From Adineta vaga (taxonomy: Eukaryota > Rotifera), in assembly GCA_021613535.1 (NCBI GenBank), contig CP075492.1, positions 15,748,001 through 15,812,000 on the forward strand: a stretch of 64,000 nt of DNA, written 5' to 3'. The notes beneath the pieces are model-generated. The model searched no databases and was not told the DNA's origin. It worked only from the letters and a program-made list of their open reading frames with translations. This document shows positions 1 to 10,527 of the stretch, in pieces; positions within the stretch are counted from its first letter, which is position 1, and each line of letters opens with the position of its first letter. The translations under genes were made by a program, and so were the position numbers.

Positions 1-573
1 TATAAGAGGTTCAACCATCTACACTTTTAGTCTTCAGGAATGATATATATTCTATTTAATATACATCTCATGACTAAAACTTCTTTGGAAAAACAGTGTT
101 TAACCTCGATTTACAACATACATAGCAATTACAAGCTTTGCCAATAAAGATCAATTTTGTCATGCAAAACTAATGTTTGTAACATTTTCTCCTAGATATC
201 TTAAACATTTACATTTGTTTATATACTTTTTTTTCGAATGACTTTGACGGTATGTGGATATTAGTTTGAGTTTGTACAGTTGTCTCCTTTTCTTAAATTC
301 ACCATCCACATCCTCAATCCAATCAAACAAACATTTAAAATTGTCCATACACTCAAGTTTAACGGGATGAATGTTGAGACTACTAGGGACAACTTAAGGT
401 CTATGTTCGCGTGCATGTTTTTGTATCATCAGCATGTTCATTCAATACTGTTGTTATTGACTTTTCATCCATGTATTTTTTGTTTGTATTATTTTAGGGT
501 TATGATGTATTTTGATAATGTTACAGTGCTGTAATGTAGAACATAACAAAACAATATTTTCTATCAAAAACTG
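1..573. other. left-edge non-coding sequence, start of the first array repeat unit
   Basis: No convincing gene. From about 420 the sequence resembles the far-upstream part of the other array units, for example the stretch around 10040-10140 and 21100-21200 (a Cys-rich-gene upstream signature with 'ttcattcaatactgttgtt'). Short open frames here lack homology or coding character. Confidence 0.5.
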
Positions 574-574
574 T

Positions 575-815
575 ATCAGGTGACTTCTACCCTTTCAGAG
601 TTGTTGTGTTGAAGTCAATGTATAATCAAATTGCCATGCTTTATTATACAGTAACCAATACTTCATGTATTGAATACACCGTAACTTTTTTCTCATTATA
701 TGTATTCTTCATGACATGTGTAAGTTAAGTACCATCGTAGCAGGGTACTGATAATTGTTTTTCTCAACAGAGACCAACTTTATTCATTACTCTGTTCTCC
801 TATATATATATATAG
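575..815 (+). promoter_or_regulatory. conserved upstream blocks and TATA box (shared by all 12 units)
   Basis: Three elements recur before every Cys-rich CDS. Block A lies about 270-350 bp upstream and has the core GACTTTTACCCTTTCAGAG (copy 1 about 580-612; related stretches near 2162, 3507, 5228, 8595, 10200, 12035, 13310, 21250, 22420, 23617 and 24945). Block B lies about 110-220 bp upstream: GTAAC followed by T-rich TCTCATCATATGT, then CATGACATGTG, then a GTACC...GGGTA stretch. The third is a TATA box, at 801, 2418, 3789, 5498, 8868, 10440, 12294, 13541, 21470, 22697, 23879 and 25222 for copies 1-12. TATA-to-ATG distance is 88-94 bp in every copy. The leader after TATA (CTCATACTTTCATCA, then CTTCTCATC) is also conserved. 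I infer one co-regulated gene battery. Confidence 0.8.
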
Positions 816-894
816 CCAGACGTTTCCTCATACTTTCATCAGTTGCTTCTCATCGTCTTCTAGTTTCACTTCACATTCCACTACCAATCTCAAT

Positions 895-1137
895 ATGCCT
901 TGTTGTTCATCATCATGTCGTGTCAGCTGTGCCAGCTCATGCTGTGATCCATGCTGTGGCTCTGGTTGTGGTTCATGTTGCGGTTCCGGTTGTGGATCAT
1001 GCTGTGTCGACTCTTGCTGTAGTCCTTGTGTTAAGAAATGTGTCGTCACTAAGACTGTTTGCTACCGACCAGTGGTCAAAGTTGTGAAGAAGACATGCGT
1101 TGTTCGCAAATGCTGTGTCGATCCTTGCTGCTGCTAA
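895..1137 (+). CDS. ultra-cysteine-rich small protein, array copy 1
   Basis: Single exon, 80 residues, about 25 of them cysteine. Layout: an N-terminal part beginning [10 protein letters not shown], a CCDPCC step, two GSGCGSCC units, then VDSCCSPC, a basic beta-branched stretch ([20 protein letters not shown]) and the terminus CVDPCCC. No signal peptide or membrane segment is visible, so the protein is probably intracellular. The composition recalls mammalian keratin-associated proteins or male-specific CGP proteins of flies, and also metal-binding proteins, but I see no clear family match and assign no function. The start is fixed by the MPCC opening shared by all copies and by the constant TATA distance. 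TATA box at 801, AATAAA at 1193. An antisense Gln/Pro-rich frame and a +1 Val/His-rich frame are shadows of the repetitive sequence. Confidence 0.9.
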   Translation: MPCCSSSCRVSCASSCCDPCCGSGCGSCCGSGCGSCCVDSCCSPCVKKCVVTKTVCYRPVVKVVKKTCVVRKCCVDPCCC

Positions 1138-1212
1138 GATGAACATTCTTTTTTTCTCATATTTCTGTAAACTGACTCACAATAGAATATAAAATAAAAC
1201 CCGGGCAAAAAA
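1138..1212 (+). terminator. conserved 3' UTR with poly(A) signal and CCCGGG element (all units)
   Basis: After each stop codon comes a T-rich stretch, TTTTTCTGTAAACTGACT, a GTAGAATATAAAATAAA-like segment and then CCCGGGC with an A run. AATAAA begins at 1193, 2804, 4152, 5888, 9250, 10822, 12676, 13927, 21880, 23083, 24274 and 25607. The CCCGGG palindrome immediately after AATAAA is intact in most copies and slightly altered in a few (CTCGAAC after copy 5, CCTGGGC after copy 10, CCCGAGC after copy 11, TCCGGGG after copy 2). It probably marks the cleavage region; its conservation is unusual for a poly(A) site. Confidence 0.75.
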
Positions 1213-2160
1213 TATCATTTTCTAGAATATATATGAAGTGAATCATTTATGCAAAGTGTGAAGTACGGACGAGAATAAATTCTGTCCACCCACGCCATCA
1301 AAAAACACGATAACTAATAGAAATACTTCTAAAGAGTGGGTATAATCATTAGAAATCACCATGTCATTTGAGTATATGTTTACTAGCAAACTGGTTCAAT
1401 GTGATAAGCTTATTCGTACGTGAGCATCAATTGATCAAGATTCTCAACATCCAGAAATCTAATTTTGCTAGCTGATTTCTATTCAATGATTAAGAAGATC
1501 GCAGCCCTCGAAAATAGAAGCGCCCTGTTTTGTTTGTCTTCATTCGAGTGATAGAAAAAGTAAATTGTGTGTATGTGTGTGCTGTTTAAAAGACATAATC
1601 TATTCTTTATTCAATTGATCATATGACTAAAACAAAAAAAGAATGATAATTCTACCAAAATTAGTTTTATCACGATGAATTTCTCGCATTTTGCATCTGA
1701 CAAGTGGGTGCTTTGAGTTGCACGAATTATTTGGAATTATAGAAAAAATAGCATTAACTGTTCCCGAATTAATAAGTGAGATTTTAGAGTACAAATTTTC
1801 ATCATAACTACTAATATACCTCACATATCCGGATATTTCATAAAATGAGATAACAACGAATAAATTACCACAATCAATTGATAATGGATATCTTTTCTTG
1901 AAGCAGAATACTGCAAAACTGACGATATTTAAAAGCAATCAAACAAATAAAACATTTATGTGTATTCACCTCTTCACAACTCTCCATTACTGATATGTCT
2001 ATTCACTATTATTGTGGTTATTGTTTTCCATCAGAAAATTACAAATTTTTCCGATACATTTTTTCTGGTATGCTATGGTAATGATCTAATTTGATAATGT
2101 TACATTAGTGTACTATAAAACGTAATAAACAATATTTTCTACAACAAAAAAGTGTATCAG
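1213..2160. other. spacer between array copies 1 and 2
   Basis: About 950 bp of AT-rich sequence. The antisense frame at 1627-1938 has no recognisable motif and I do not call it. From about 1980 the sequence resembles the far-upstream part of other units. Confidence 0.5.
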
Positions 2161-2507
2161 GTGACTTTTACCCTTTTAGAGTTGTCATATTGAAGTTAAC
2201 GTGTATTCAAACTTTGATGTTTTTCACGCTGTCATACAAATCAAAGAAGAGGCAACGATAATAAGCGTGATTTAAAATTAATGTATCATAGTAGTTGATA
2301 TCTAATGCGTTGAATAAAGCGTAACCTTTTTCTCAACATACGTTTCTTCATGACACACCAATAAAGAATTACTTTTGCCAACTGAAAACACATCTCTTCG
2401 CTGCTCTGTTCTTCTTGTATAAATAGGTGGCCGTGTTCTCATAATTTCATCAATCATATCTCTCATCATCCTCTAGTTTCACTTCACATTTCATTACTAC
2501 TATCAAT

Positions 2508-2750
2508 ATGCCTTGTTGTTCATCATCATGTCGTGTTGGCTGTGGCAGCTCATGCTGTGATCCATGTTGTGGCTCTGGTTGTGGTTCATGTTGCGGTTCT
2601 GGTTGTGGATCATGCTGCGTCGATTCTTGCTGTAGCCCTTGTGTTAAGAAATGTGTCGTCACTAAGACTGTCTGCTATCGACCAGTCGTCAGAGTTGTGA
2701 AGAAAACATGCGTTGTTCGCAAATGTTGCGTCGATCCTTGCTGCTGCTAA
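2508..2750 (+). CDS. ultra-cysteine-rich small protein, array copy 2
   Basis: 80 residues with the same order of segments as copy 1. It differs by VGCGSS in place of VSCASS near residue 11 and by RVV for KVV in the basic segment. The join before TKTVC reads VKKC as in copies 1, 7 and 12, whereas the other copies read VKKT, so this cysteine is the main sequence-class difference within the family. TATA is TATAAATA at 2418 and AATAAA is at 2804, followed by TCCGGGG, a mutated form of the usual CCCGGG. Function unknown. Confidence 0.9.
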   Translation: MPCCSSSCRVGCGSSCCDPCCGSGCGSCCGSGCGSCCVDSCCSPCVKKCVVTKTVCYRPVVRVVKKTCVVRKCCVDPCCC

Positions 2751-2874
2751 TATGAACAATTTTTTTCTCATTTTTCTGTAAACTAACACACAGTAGAATA
2801 TAAAATAAATCCGGGGAAAATACATTCACGTTGTTTTGTGAAAGGAATAGCATGTCTCTCTCACATTCATCCAT

Positions 2875-3500
2875 ACGAGCAAAATTATGAAATATAGCGA
2901 GATGATTTTGTGCAATTCAATTGCATATAACTGGTAATAGCTGAGAAAAACAGCTCTTCATATTCTTGTTTGAAGAATGTTGTGATTTGAAAATACAGCG
3001 TTAGCAACGTGACACAAAAATGGTATTAACTTCTAATTAGAACAGTTTTCTTCAGAATTTGATGCGGGTTGAAACACTATTTTAAAAAACTAAATAACAC
3101 ATGGTTTATGCTACTCGCGAACATAGAAAATGTCAATCTAAAGTTTTCCATCATTTGATTCACGTTTTTTATAAGCTGAAGCTATTCGAAGTAGTAGTAG
3201 TGTAACCAACTTTGAATAGACCGCATTATTTAAGTTACTCTACTATTGTTGCTCATAGATATAACAAACTGCATCCTAGGCTGCCCTCAATTCAGAGATG
3301 AGATTACGACGAGAGTGAAAAGTTTCCGTATTTTCCGTACACATTGTTAATTCTAACTAGTTTCAAATGATTTTTTTCACTTCTGCTTGAGTGAATTTCC
3401 ATCTCGACACGCTAGCACGTTGCAGCTAACTTGAGGTGTAGATTAACGAGTGAAGAAGAAATAGTAACGTACTCCCGTTTATTCAATGCTTTACTTGCAT
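2875..3500. other. spacer between array copies 2 and 3
   Basis: AT-rich sequence with no gene that I can support. Its right part grades into the conserved upstream block A of copy 3 near 3507. The open frame at 3431-3658 overlaps these promoter blocks and is not a gene. Confidence 0.5.
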
Positions 3501-3878
3501 CGGGTGACGTTTACCCTTTCAAAATTGTTACGTTGAAGCCAATGCGTAATGAAATCTCGATGTTTTGTCACACTATTGTACAAATCAAAGAAAACGCATT
3601 GCTCATAAGTGCCAGTGAAAATTTATGTGTCATAAAACGGTCAATGTTTGTTGTGTAGGGTAGAGCGTAACATTTTCTCATCATGTGTTTCACCATGACA
3701 TGTGCGTATTAGGCACCTTCATGATACGGCAATAATAAATCATTTTTGTCAATGAAAAACACACCTCTTCGCTGCTCTATTCTTCTTGTATAAATAGGTG
3801 GCCGTGTTCTCATAATTTCATCAATCATATCTCTTATCATCCTCTAGTTTTATTCTACATTATATTACTACTTTCAAT

Positions 3879-4097
3879 ATGCCTTGTTGTTCATCATCTT
3901 GCCGTGTTGGCTGTGGCAGCTCATGCTGTGATCCATGCTGTGGCTCTGGATGTGGTTCATGTTGCGTCGATTCTTGCTGTAGTCCTTGTGTTAAGAAAAC
4001 TGTCGTCACTAAGACAGTCTGCTACCGACCAGTCGTCAGAGTTGTGAAGAAAACATGCGTTGTTCGCAAATGCTGCGTCGATCCTTGCTGCTGCTAA
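3879..4097 (+). CDS. ultra-cysteine-rich small protein, array copy 3 (short form)
   Basis: 72 residues, the shortest copy. It has only one GSGCGSCC unit where copy 1 has two, an in-frame loss of 8 residues. N- and C-terminal parts are unchanged (MPCC opening, VGCGSS as in copy 2, VKKTVV join, CVDPCCC end). TATA at 3789 and leader nearly identical to copy 2, which suggests copies 2 and 3 are the most recent duplicates. AATAAA at 4152, then CCCGGG. The in-frame change argues that the repeat region tolerates length variation while the reading frame is maintained. Confidence 0.9.
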   Translation: MPCCSSSCRVGCGSSCCDPCCGSGCGSCCVDSCCSPCVKKTVVTKTVCYRPVVRVVKKTCVVRKCCVDPCCC

Positions 4098-4169
4098 TAT
4101 GGACAAGTTTTTTTCTCATTTTTCTGTAAACTGACTTTGAGTAGAATATGCAATAAACCCGGGAAAAAT

Positions 4170-5220
4170 ATATCAAGATTGATCCTACGGAGAAATAGAC
4201 ATATCATTTTTGTGGGACAAACGTTTTATGATGCTACACAATATCATTCTCTAAAATATATGAATCATAGGATTGATATAATGATTGTTTATTCCTGTAG
4301 GTGAAAATATGGAAGTTGACTGAACTTGATTCTCTTGTAAAGGCGCTCAATCAAGATTTCAAATAAAAGGACCAGTTATAAGTTGGGTGACAGGTAGAAA
4401 GGTGGAATATTTGTCTTTGGATGATTTTTGAATTCGGAAAAAGCAAATGGTTGAGATGTTCATAATATGGAAAAGTTATAATTAAAAGAATATTAAAAGA
4501 TACTCAAACTATGCAAAAGAATACTTTTTTATGTGAACTATTTTTGTGCAATGAAACAATGAATGAAATCTGAACACAATAGTTTATCTTCGTCATCACA
4601 AGGCAGTTATTCAAATCATTTGAAAGAGTACGTTTCTCACTCCAGTGAAATAGTTTAATATTGAAGTTGTTTACATTTAAATAACTTTAATAACTGATAT
4701 CATTGTTGTTACAGATATTCTTATCTTTATATATATTCAGTTTGATTTTGGTCGGCAAACTAGTGGGATAATTCTCCAATCTAACTATCGCATGTTATAT
4801 CTTCTATAAAACACTGGCCATTCCATTGATGAAGGAGGTGATGATCTGAGTATTTATTGCTTAACTACAGATGTACACACCCTCTTCCTCCGTATCTTTA
4901 TATAATCTATGAAAATAGAGATAATGAAAGATCAATTCTAAGATGGGATTCAATTAAATGAGGATGCGCATCACTTTTGAACTAGATTGTTTGGTAACTA
5001 ATGATATAGAGAAATAATCAAAGGGATCAACGTATTACCATTTTCATCTCTTCGTCTACCTCCAGAATTGAAATATTCATACAATGCTATTCTTATATCC
5101 GTATATTTCATATTATTGGCACTGACTTTCTGTGCTGCTTTATGGCATTCACATTCCTGCGATAACGTTCCAACGTAGTACTTTTGACCGTGAGAAGCAA
5201 TATTTTCCATGAAAAAGTGT
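4170..5220. other. spacer between array copies 3 and 4
   Basis: About 1 kb, AT-rich. The antisense frame at 4998-5432 runs through the conserved upstream sequence of copy 4 and is therefore unlikely to be coding. Nothing else supported. Confidence 0.5.
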
Positions 5221-5589
5221 ATGATATGACTTTTACCCTCTAAGCATTCCTGTAGTGAAGTTAATGTGTAATCAAATTTCGATGTTTTCTCACACAAATC
5301 AAAGGTACAGCATCGATAATAAGCATGAGTGAATAGCAATGTGTCATAGTACGCGATGTTTGATGTATTGAGTAAAGCGTAACTTCTTTCTCTCCATACA
5401 TTTTTACATGACATGTGAATGTTAAGTACCATTATCGTAGGGTACTAATAATTATTTTTGTCAATCGAAAACAACCTTCTTCACTGCTCTATCGTTGTAT
5501 ATAAAGAGACAGACATCTTCTCATACTTTCATCAATCACTTCTCATCATCCTCTAGTTTTATTCTACATTCCATTACTACTCTATCAAT

Positions 5590-5832
5590 ATGCCTTGTTG
5601 TTCATCATCATGTCGTGTTAGCTGTGCCAGTTCATGTTGTGATCCATGTTGTGATCCTTGTTGCGGTCCATGTTGTGGCTCTGGTTGTGGATCATGCTGC
5701 GTCGATTCTTGCTGTAGTCCTTGTGTTAAGAAAACTGTCGTCACTAAGACTGTCTGCTATCGACCCGTCGTCAGAGTTGTGAAGAAAACATGTGTTGTTC
5801 GCAAATGTTGCGTCGATCCTTGCTGCTGCTAA
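5590..5832 (+). CDS. ultra-cysteine-rich small protein, array copy 4
   Basis: 80 residues, but the middle is built differently: after SSCCDPCC come a second DPCC and GPCC before a single GSGCGSCC unit. Copies 5 and 6 share this arrangement, so 4, 5 and 6 form a subfamily. VKKTVV join, RVV basic segment, CVDPCCC end. TATA (TATATAAA) at 5498, 92 bp before the ATG. AATAAA at 5888 followed by CCCGGG. The protein encoded by copy 5 is identical, although the two genes are 3.4 kb apart, which fits recent duplication or gene conversion. Confidence 0.9.
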   Translation: MPCCSSSCRVSCASSCCDPCCDPCCGPCCGSGCGSCCVDSCCSPCVKKTVVTKTVCYRPVVRVVKKTCVVRKCCVDPCCC

Positions 5833-5947
5833 TATGGACAAGTTTTTTTCTCATTTTTTCTATAAACTGACTTAGAGTAGAATATGCAATAAACCCGGGT
5901 AAAAAATACAAGAGATAATACTTATGTTGCATTTGAATTTATAAATT

Positions 5948-6433
5948 TTAGCTCTGATTCGAGGCTGAATGAGAGTACTGTAAGACAGCACTTAGCTGAG
6001 GCTGATTCGAGTCATTAACAAGCTTAATTACTGATGTATAGTCGTGTTCACCAGTTGTATAATTATCAATAACGTGTCTGCCATAAGGCTGAGTAAGCCA
6101 ATAGGCCTCATCTAGTCGAAGTCCTTTATAGCCAAGTGACTGGAGCCAAGCACTCACTCGTTCATATGAACATTCAGGTTTCAACCAGAAGACCTCATTG
6201 CGTGTTTCTTTGTTCAGAATGATTTGCTTAAATGCTTCCGGAAAGTCAAGATATCTTGTGGGTTGTAAGCGTGATTCAGCCTTATCTTCATCGTTGTTCG
6301 GAAAAATCCAGCTACGTTTGCTGCCAAAAAAGAATAACGCATTGTCTAAAACTTCTTCAGGAATAGATTCGTATTGGCGCACGAGAGCCGAAGCAGAGAT
6401 GAAAACGACACGATGAATCTCACAATTAGTCAT
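5948..6433 (-). CDS. unrecognised 161-residue protein, intronless
   Basis: Single open frame of 161 codons beginning MTNCEIHRVV. The C-terminal half contains LQSLGYKGLRLDEAYWL and ends in a Ser/Gln-rich tail. I do not recognise a family and see no signal peptide or membrane span. It lies tail-to-tail with Cys-rich copy 4, only about 115 bp from that copy's stop. Base composition is visibly richer in G+C than the flanking spacer and codon use looks more balanced than in neighbouring genes. This could mean horizontal origin, a relic of a mobile element, or simply a real coding constraint. The frame is clean from ATG to stop, which supports it being, or having recently been, a gene. No introns or clear promoter were identified. 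Confidence 0.55.
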   Translation of the reverse strand: MTNCEIHRVVFISASALVRQYESIPEEVLDNALFFFGSKRSWIFPNNDEDKAESRLQPTRYLDFPEAFKQIILNKETRNEVFWLKPECSYERVSAWLQSLGYKGLRLDEAYWLTQPYGRHVIDNYTTGEHDYTSVIKLVNDSNQPQLSAVLQYSHSASNQS

Positions 6434-7194
6434 TGTAGAGTTCTAAATCAATAAAACATAAATATAATGATAGTATTGGAATTAGTAATGTCTGTTTTTG
6501 TGCTAAAATCAGTCAGAACACTTTTATATCGACCTAATATGCATTAATCATTATATAACTTATATATATCTACAAGAATGTTTGTTTATTCCCTATAAAT
6601 TCAGTCGCTGTAATTGCTAGCATCATTTAACGTTCCATATTGGATTGGAAATTGAACTATAGCTCTTAAAAAACGAGTCGATTTATAGATGCATATGGTC
6701 AAAACTGTTAACCTCTGGTGTACATCTTCTATAGTTTCCCAACACGCGAATTTTTCAATATACAGATTTTTTATGAGTATTCACCGAAATATAGAAATCA
6801 CAAAGTTAAAAATGAAAAGCTAATCAATCGAAGTTCAATATATTTGAATCTTTTTTTATCGATTCTTTCTTTTACGAGAAGAATTAACTCACCATTTTCT
6901 TGACTTTTCTACAGGTCACCTCTAGATGTGCAAATGAAAAATGAAGAAAATATGAGTAGAGTAGCTCTTTTCTTCTTTCTTTCTTTCTTTTGTTCTTGTT
7001 CGTGCTAAGCAAATAAGCAAACGCATGTTTCATTTCACAACACTTTACTTCACCAATACAGCGGAACTCATGATTATTACGAATGGAGAGTTCCATCACC
7101 TTTTTTTCTTTCGTCAGTCAGACAAAACTTATTTAACGTTGTTTTTATATCTTAAAAAGCGAACATGGTATAGGTGCAACCAATTATATAACGA
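6434..7194. other. non-coding AT-rich sequence
   Basis: No supported gene. Contains a short CTTT microsatellite near 6973-6990. Open frames at 6718-7240 have no recognisable content. Confidence 0.5.
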
Positions 7195-7460
7195 AGGATG
7201 CCTATCTGTCTGTTCGCTATGCATTCAATTCCTGTTTTGACCAAGATCACCATACTTTTCATGATACTTCCTTGGGCCTAGATAAGGTTGAAAATATTAA
7301 CGGGAGGATCAAAGGGCGGTACCTGGGTGAAATTTCATCCAAATTCTCAATTCACGGTATTAACCTAGATCCGAACTAAGCTCGGGAGGAGGTTAAAATT
7401 ACCAAGAGCGATTAAGGAGGAATTGTTTATTGGGGAAGTTTTACACACACTCGTGACTAA
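7195..7460 (+). mobile_element. degenerate relic of the Helitron-like element found at 42085-43014
   Basis: The stretch CTGTCTGTTCGCTATGCATT is shared exactly with the minus strand of the element at 42085-43014. Downstream the two continue in parallel: GATCACCA near 7245, CTTCCTTGGG near 7270, and TGAAATTTCATCCA near 7328, in the same order and spacing. The copy is diverged and lacks the TC 5' terminus, and its right limit is uncertain (perhaps to 7600). Confidence 0.65.
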
Positions 7461-7984
7461 CTAGAATTTATCCCCTGCAAAAGCTAGCGTCATCAAACTT
7501 CTCTGAATATTTGCTTTGACCTAAAGAAGGATAGAGAGAGAGAGGGTAACCAAAACCAGTAGGAGGAGGGAAAAAAGAAAGTGAAGAAAGGATCACTAAA
7601 AACAGCGAAGATGAAGAATGAACTGAGTAGAGTTTCATGTATGTTTAAATAAACTGAAATTTCTCCCAATTTTTCGAAGGTATAGCCAGTTTGCTATGAT
7701 CTTGAAACTATTTATCTTCTATTGTGTAAGCATCCGTTACAGCATATCGTCGAATACTTTCAACATTTTATTCTCTTATTGAATCAAAATTTAAAAATAT
7801 ATAGTTGATGATCAATCTTGTACTCCTATAATTACTTTTAGTTATGGATATGATTTCGCTAATTAATCATCACTTACTCTTACATTTTTGTGTGTCATTT
7901 AATTCCTTCATGCAATTCCTTTTTATTTATATTTTGATATTTCATCAATTACGCATACATGCATGAGCATAAGTCCTGCACTAT

Positions 7985-8395
7985 AACTACTAATATTTCA
8001 ACAGTTTTTTTTCTCATTTTTTGTGAGATTCCAGCATCAATGAGGATTATATTCGGACTTTTAACTTATCGAAATATTCGTCGAACAACAAGTGGATCGA
8101 CAATTAATAAAAATGACATTTTCACAAATGATTCTTGTTGTAATGTGTTCTACTTCATTAGCTAGTTATCATATATACAATGTAATTACATCTGGAATTG
8201 TCAAAGATCAGGATCGACTACTGAAAGAATATCTTGTATACGCAATTCTTAGTACTGATTCAACATTATATTTTGGTGTATGTTAATGTTTCTTCTACCA
8301 TAATTTCTATGAATCTTTCTTTGATTATTTTTAGCCAAGTTTCTATATTTCTTAATTTTGTTCAAGTCGTTTTCGTCTAAACGTCAAGGAATGAT
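7985..8395 (+). pseudogene. 5'-truncated rhodopsin-type 7TM receptor pseudogene
   Basis: Two overlapping frames together give the C-terminal half of a 7TM receptor. The first contains a TM5-like segment ending MRIIFGLLTYRNIRRTT. After a one-base shift near 8090 a second frame gives DRQLIKMTFSQMILVV (start of TM6), then TM6/TM7 with KDQDRLLKEY and STLYFG. A plausible intron (about 8278-8332) precedes an exon reading PSFYIS, then an in-frame TAA, then FCSSRFRL. TM1-4 are absent. The frameshift, the stop and the missing front half make this a pseudogene of the receptor type common in this genome; compare the intact gene at 28747-29801. Confidence 0.7.
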
Positions 8396-8957
8396 TACTA
8401 AAACGACGACACACAAATGGGATTGTTCCATTCAATTAAACAGGATGATTTTAATGAGAACGTAGATGTGAGTTAAGAAGGGACACCAACAGCCAGTTTC
8501 AGTACGTATTCAGTCTTTTGAAGAGTATAGACTGAAGCGGTCGTATTCACATATACCCATCCATTCAATGTTGTTCTATTGTGTCAGACGGGTTTTAACT
8601 CCGCAGAGTTGTAGTGTTGAATTTAATGTGTACGAAGAACCTTTTATATTTTGTCACACTATCAAGCAAATAAAGAAAAACTCGTTCTGAATATGCATGA
8701 GTTTAATTTGATGTCTCATAGTGGTTGATATTTGATGCATCGAACAAAGCGTAACTTTTCTTATCATATGTTTTCTTATGACCTGTGTATGTTAGGTGCC
8801 TTATGATACGGCAATAACAAATCATTTTTGTCAATGAAAAATAAATATTTTCATGTGTCTCTTGTTGTATATAAAGAGACAGACATCTTCTCATACTTTC
8901 ATCAATCACTTCTCATCATCCTCTAGTTTTATTCTACATTCCATTACTACTCTCAAT

Positions 8958-9200
8958 ATGCCTTGTTGTTCATCATCATGTCGTGTTAGCTGTGCCAGTT
9001 CATGTTGTGATCCATGTTGTGATCCTTGTTGCGGTCCATGTTGTGGCTCTGGTTGTGGATCATGCTGCGTCGATTCTTGCTGTAGTCCTTGTGTTAAGAA
9101 AACTGTCGTCACTAAGACTGTCTGCTATCGACCAGTCGTCAGAGTTGTGAAGAAAACATGTGTTGTTCGCAAATGTTGCGTCGATCCTTGCTGTTGCTAA
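8958..9200 (+). CDS. ultra-cysteine-rich small protein, array copy 5
   Basis: 80 residues, same protein sequence as copy 4 with the [20 protein letters not shown] middle. The longer open frame starting at 8853 simply runs through the 5' leader; the MPCC start is used because the TATA box (8868) lies inside that extension. The 3' end is more diverged than most: AATAAA at 9250 is followed by CTCGAAC instead of CCCGGG. Confidence 0.9.
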   Translation: MPCCSSSCRVSCASSCCDPCCDPCCGPCCGSGCGSCCVDSCCSPCVKKTVVTKTVCYRPVVRVVKKTCVVRKCCVDPCCC

Positions 9201-9259
9201 CGTGAACATTTTTTCTTATTTTTCTGTAAACTGACTTTACATCACACGAAATAAAACTC

Positions 9260-10190
9260 GAACAAAAAGTGTTTAGCTTCATTATATATACAAGTAGACA
9301 TAAGTCTTTTGTGAGTGAGCTAGAGGATGAGTGAATGTATCATTTATTGATAGTTTTTGATAGTGATTGTGTTAAGACTACAAATACCAAAAACGCGTAT
9401 GCATACATGAAAGTACCATTTTTAGTCCTTTTATTTAATTTGTTAAAGTTTTTTGTATGAATATCATTCAACTAGCACAACGAAACACTTGTGAATGATA
9501 ACGTTCAGAGAATATTATTTTAACAAATGAAATTCTCAAATTCTACGGCTACGCAAGTGGATTGAGAAGTACACATTTGCTTAACATCAATATTCTTCTA
9601 TCCATTTTGAACTTTCTATCTGGTTTTTGCGAATATGTAAAGATATAGTATTTTACTGACATGGAATCTTATCTTGAAAGTGTGAATGACGGTAAATGTT
9701 GTTCATCCATATCCTGATACCGCAACCTTTTAGAGATAATATCCCAATTACTATATCCAACATACGATGTATCATTTCTTTCTTGAATACAATAAAGAAT
9801 TATTGGATGTATTTTCTTTACCTTGAACACATCCATATTGACTCTTTTTTTCTTGAAATAATAAGTGTAATTTTTATACGAAGAGTCGTCATCAAAGGGG
9901 AAGACCACAATGTTGTGAAACGGATGATTTCATTCATACAACAAATCCTCCTGGCCATTCTCATGTTCACTAATAAAATTCATAGACAATCAAAAGAGAT
10001 CAACATGTTACCATTTTCACCTCTTCGCATTCCGTCATCATCGAAAATTCATTCAATACTGTTGTTGTATCCGTACATTACCTGTTCTAATCCAACTCTT
10101 GTTGCGTTGCGTTATGACACTCACGTAAATTGATAATGTTACAATATTGTACTATAGAACGTATCATACAATATTTTCAAGCAGAAAATG
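9260..10190. other. spacer between array copies 5 and 6
   Basis: AT-rich. The right third resembles the far-upstream part of other units. The open frame at 9696-10133 crosses this repeated sequence and is not supported as a gene. Confidence 0.5.
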
Positions 10191-10527
10191 TAGCAGATGA
10201 CGTGTACCTTTTTAGATTTGTTGCGTTAAAGTTAATGTGTCATCCAATTACCATGCTTTGTCACACAATCATACAAACCAAAGGTATAGCATAACGAATA
10301 AGCATGAGTGAAAAGTTATGTGTCATAAGCACCGATATTTCATGTAACGAATAAAGCGTAATATTTTCTCATTACATGTTTCTCCATGACACATACACAG
10401 TAGACGCCATCGTGAAAGAGCAATAATTATTTGTTCTTGTATATATAGACAGTCGTATCCTCATACTTTCATCAACCACTTCTCATTGTATTCTAGTTTT
10501 ATTCTATAGTACATTATTACGCTCAAT

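Noticed and set aside
755-1087. Val/His-rich +1 frames and Gln/Pro-rich antisense frames over every Cys-rich CDS
   Set aside because: They recur because TGT/TGC-rich repeats stay open in other frames. They vary at the ends between copies and span the TATA box and leader, whereas the Cys frame has a conserved start and stop.
4998-5432. 144-codon minus-strand frame
   Set aside because: It runs antisense through the conserved upstream blocks of array copy 4; equivalent regions before other copies have no such frame.
9696-10133. 145-codon + frame
   Set aside because: Overlaps the repeated far-upstream segment of copy 6 and has no recognisable motif.
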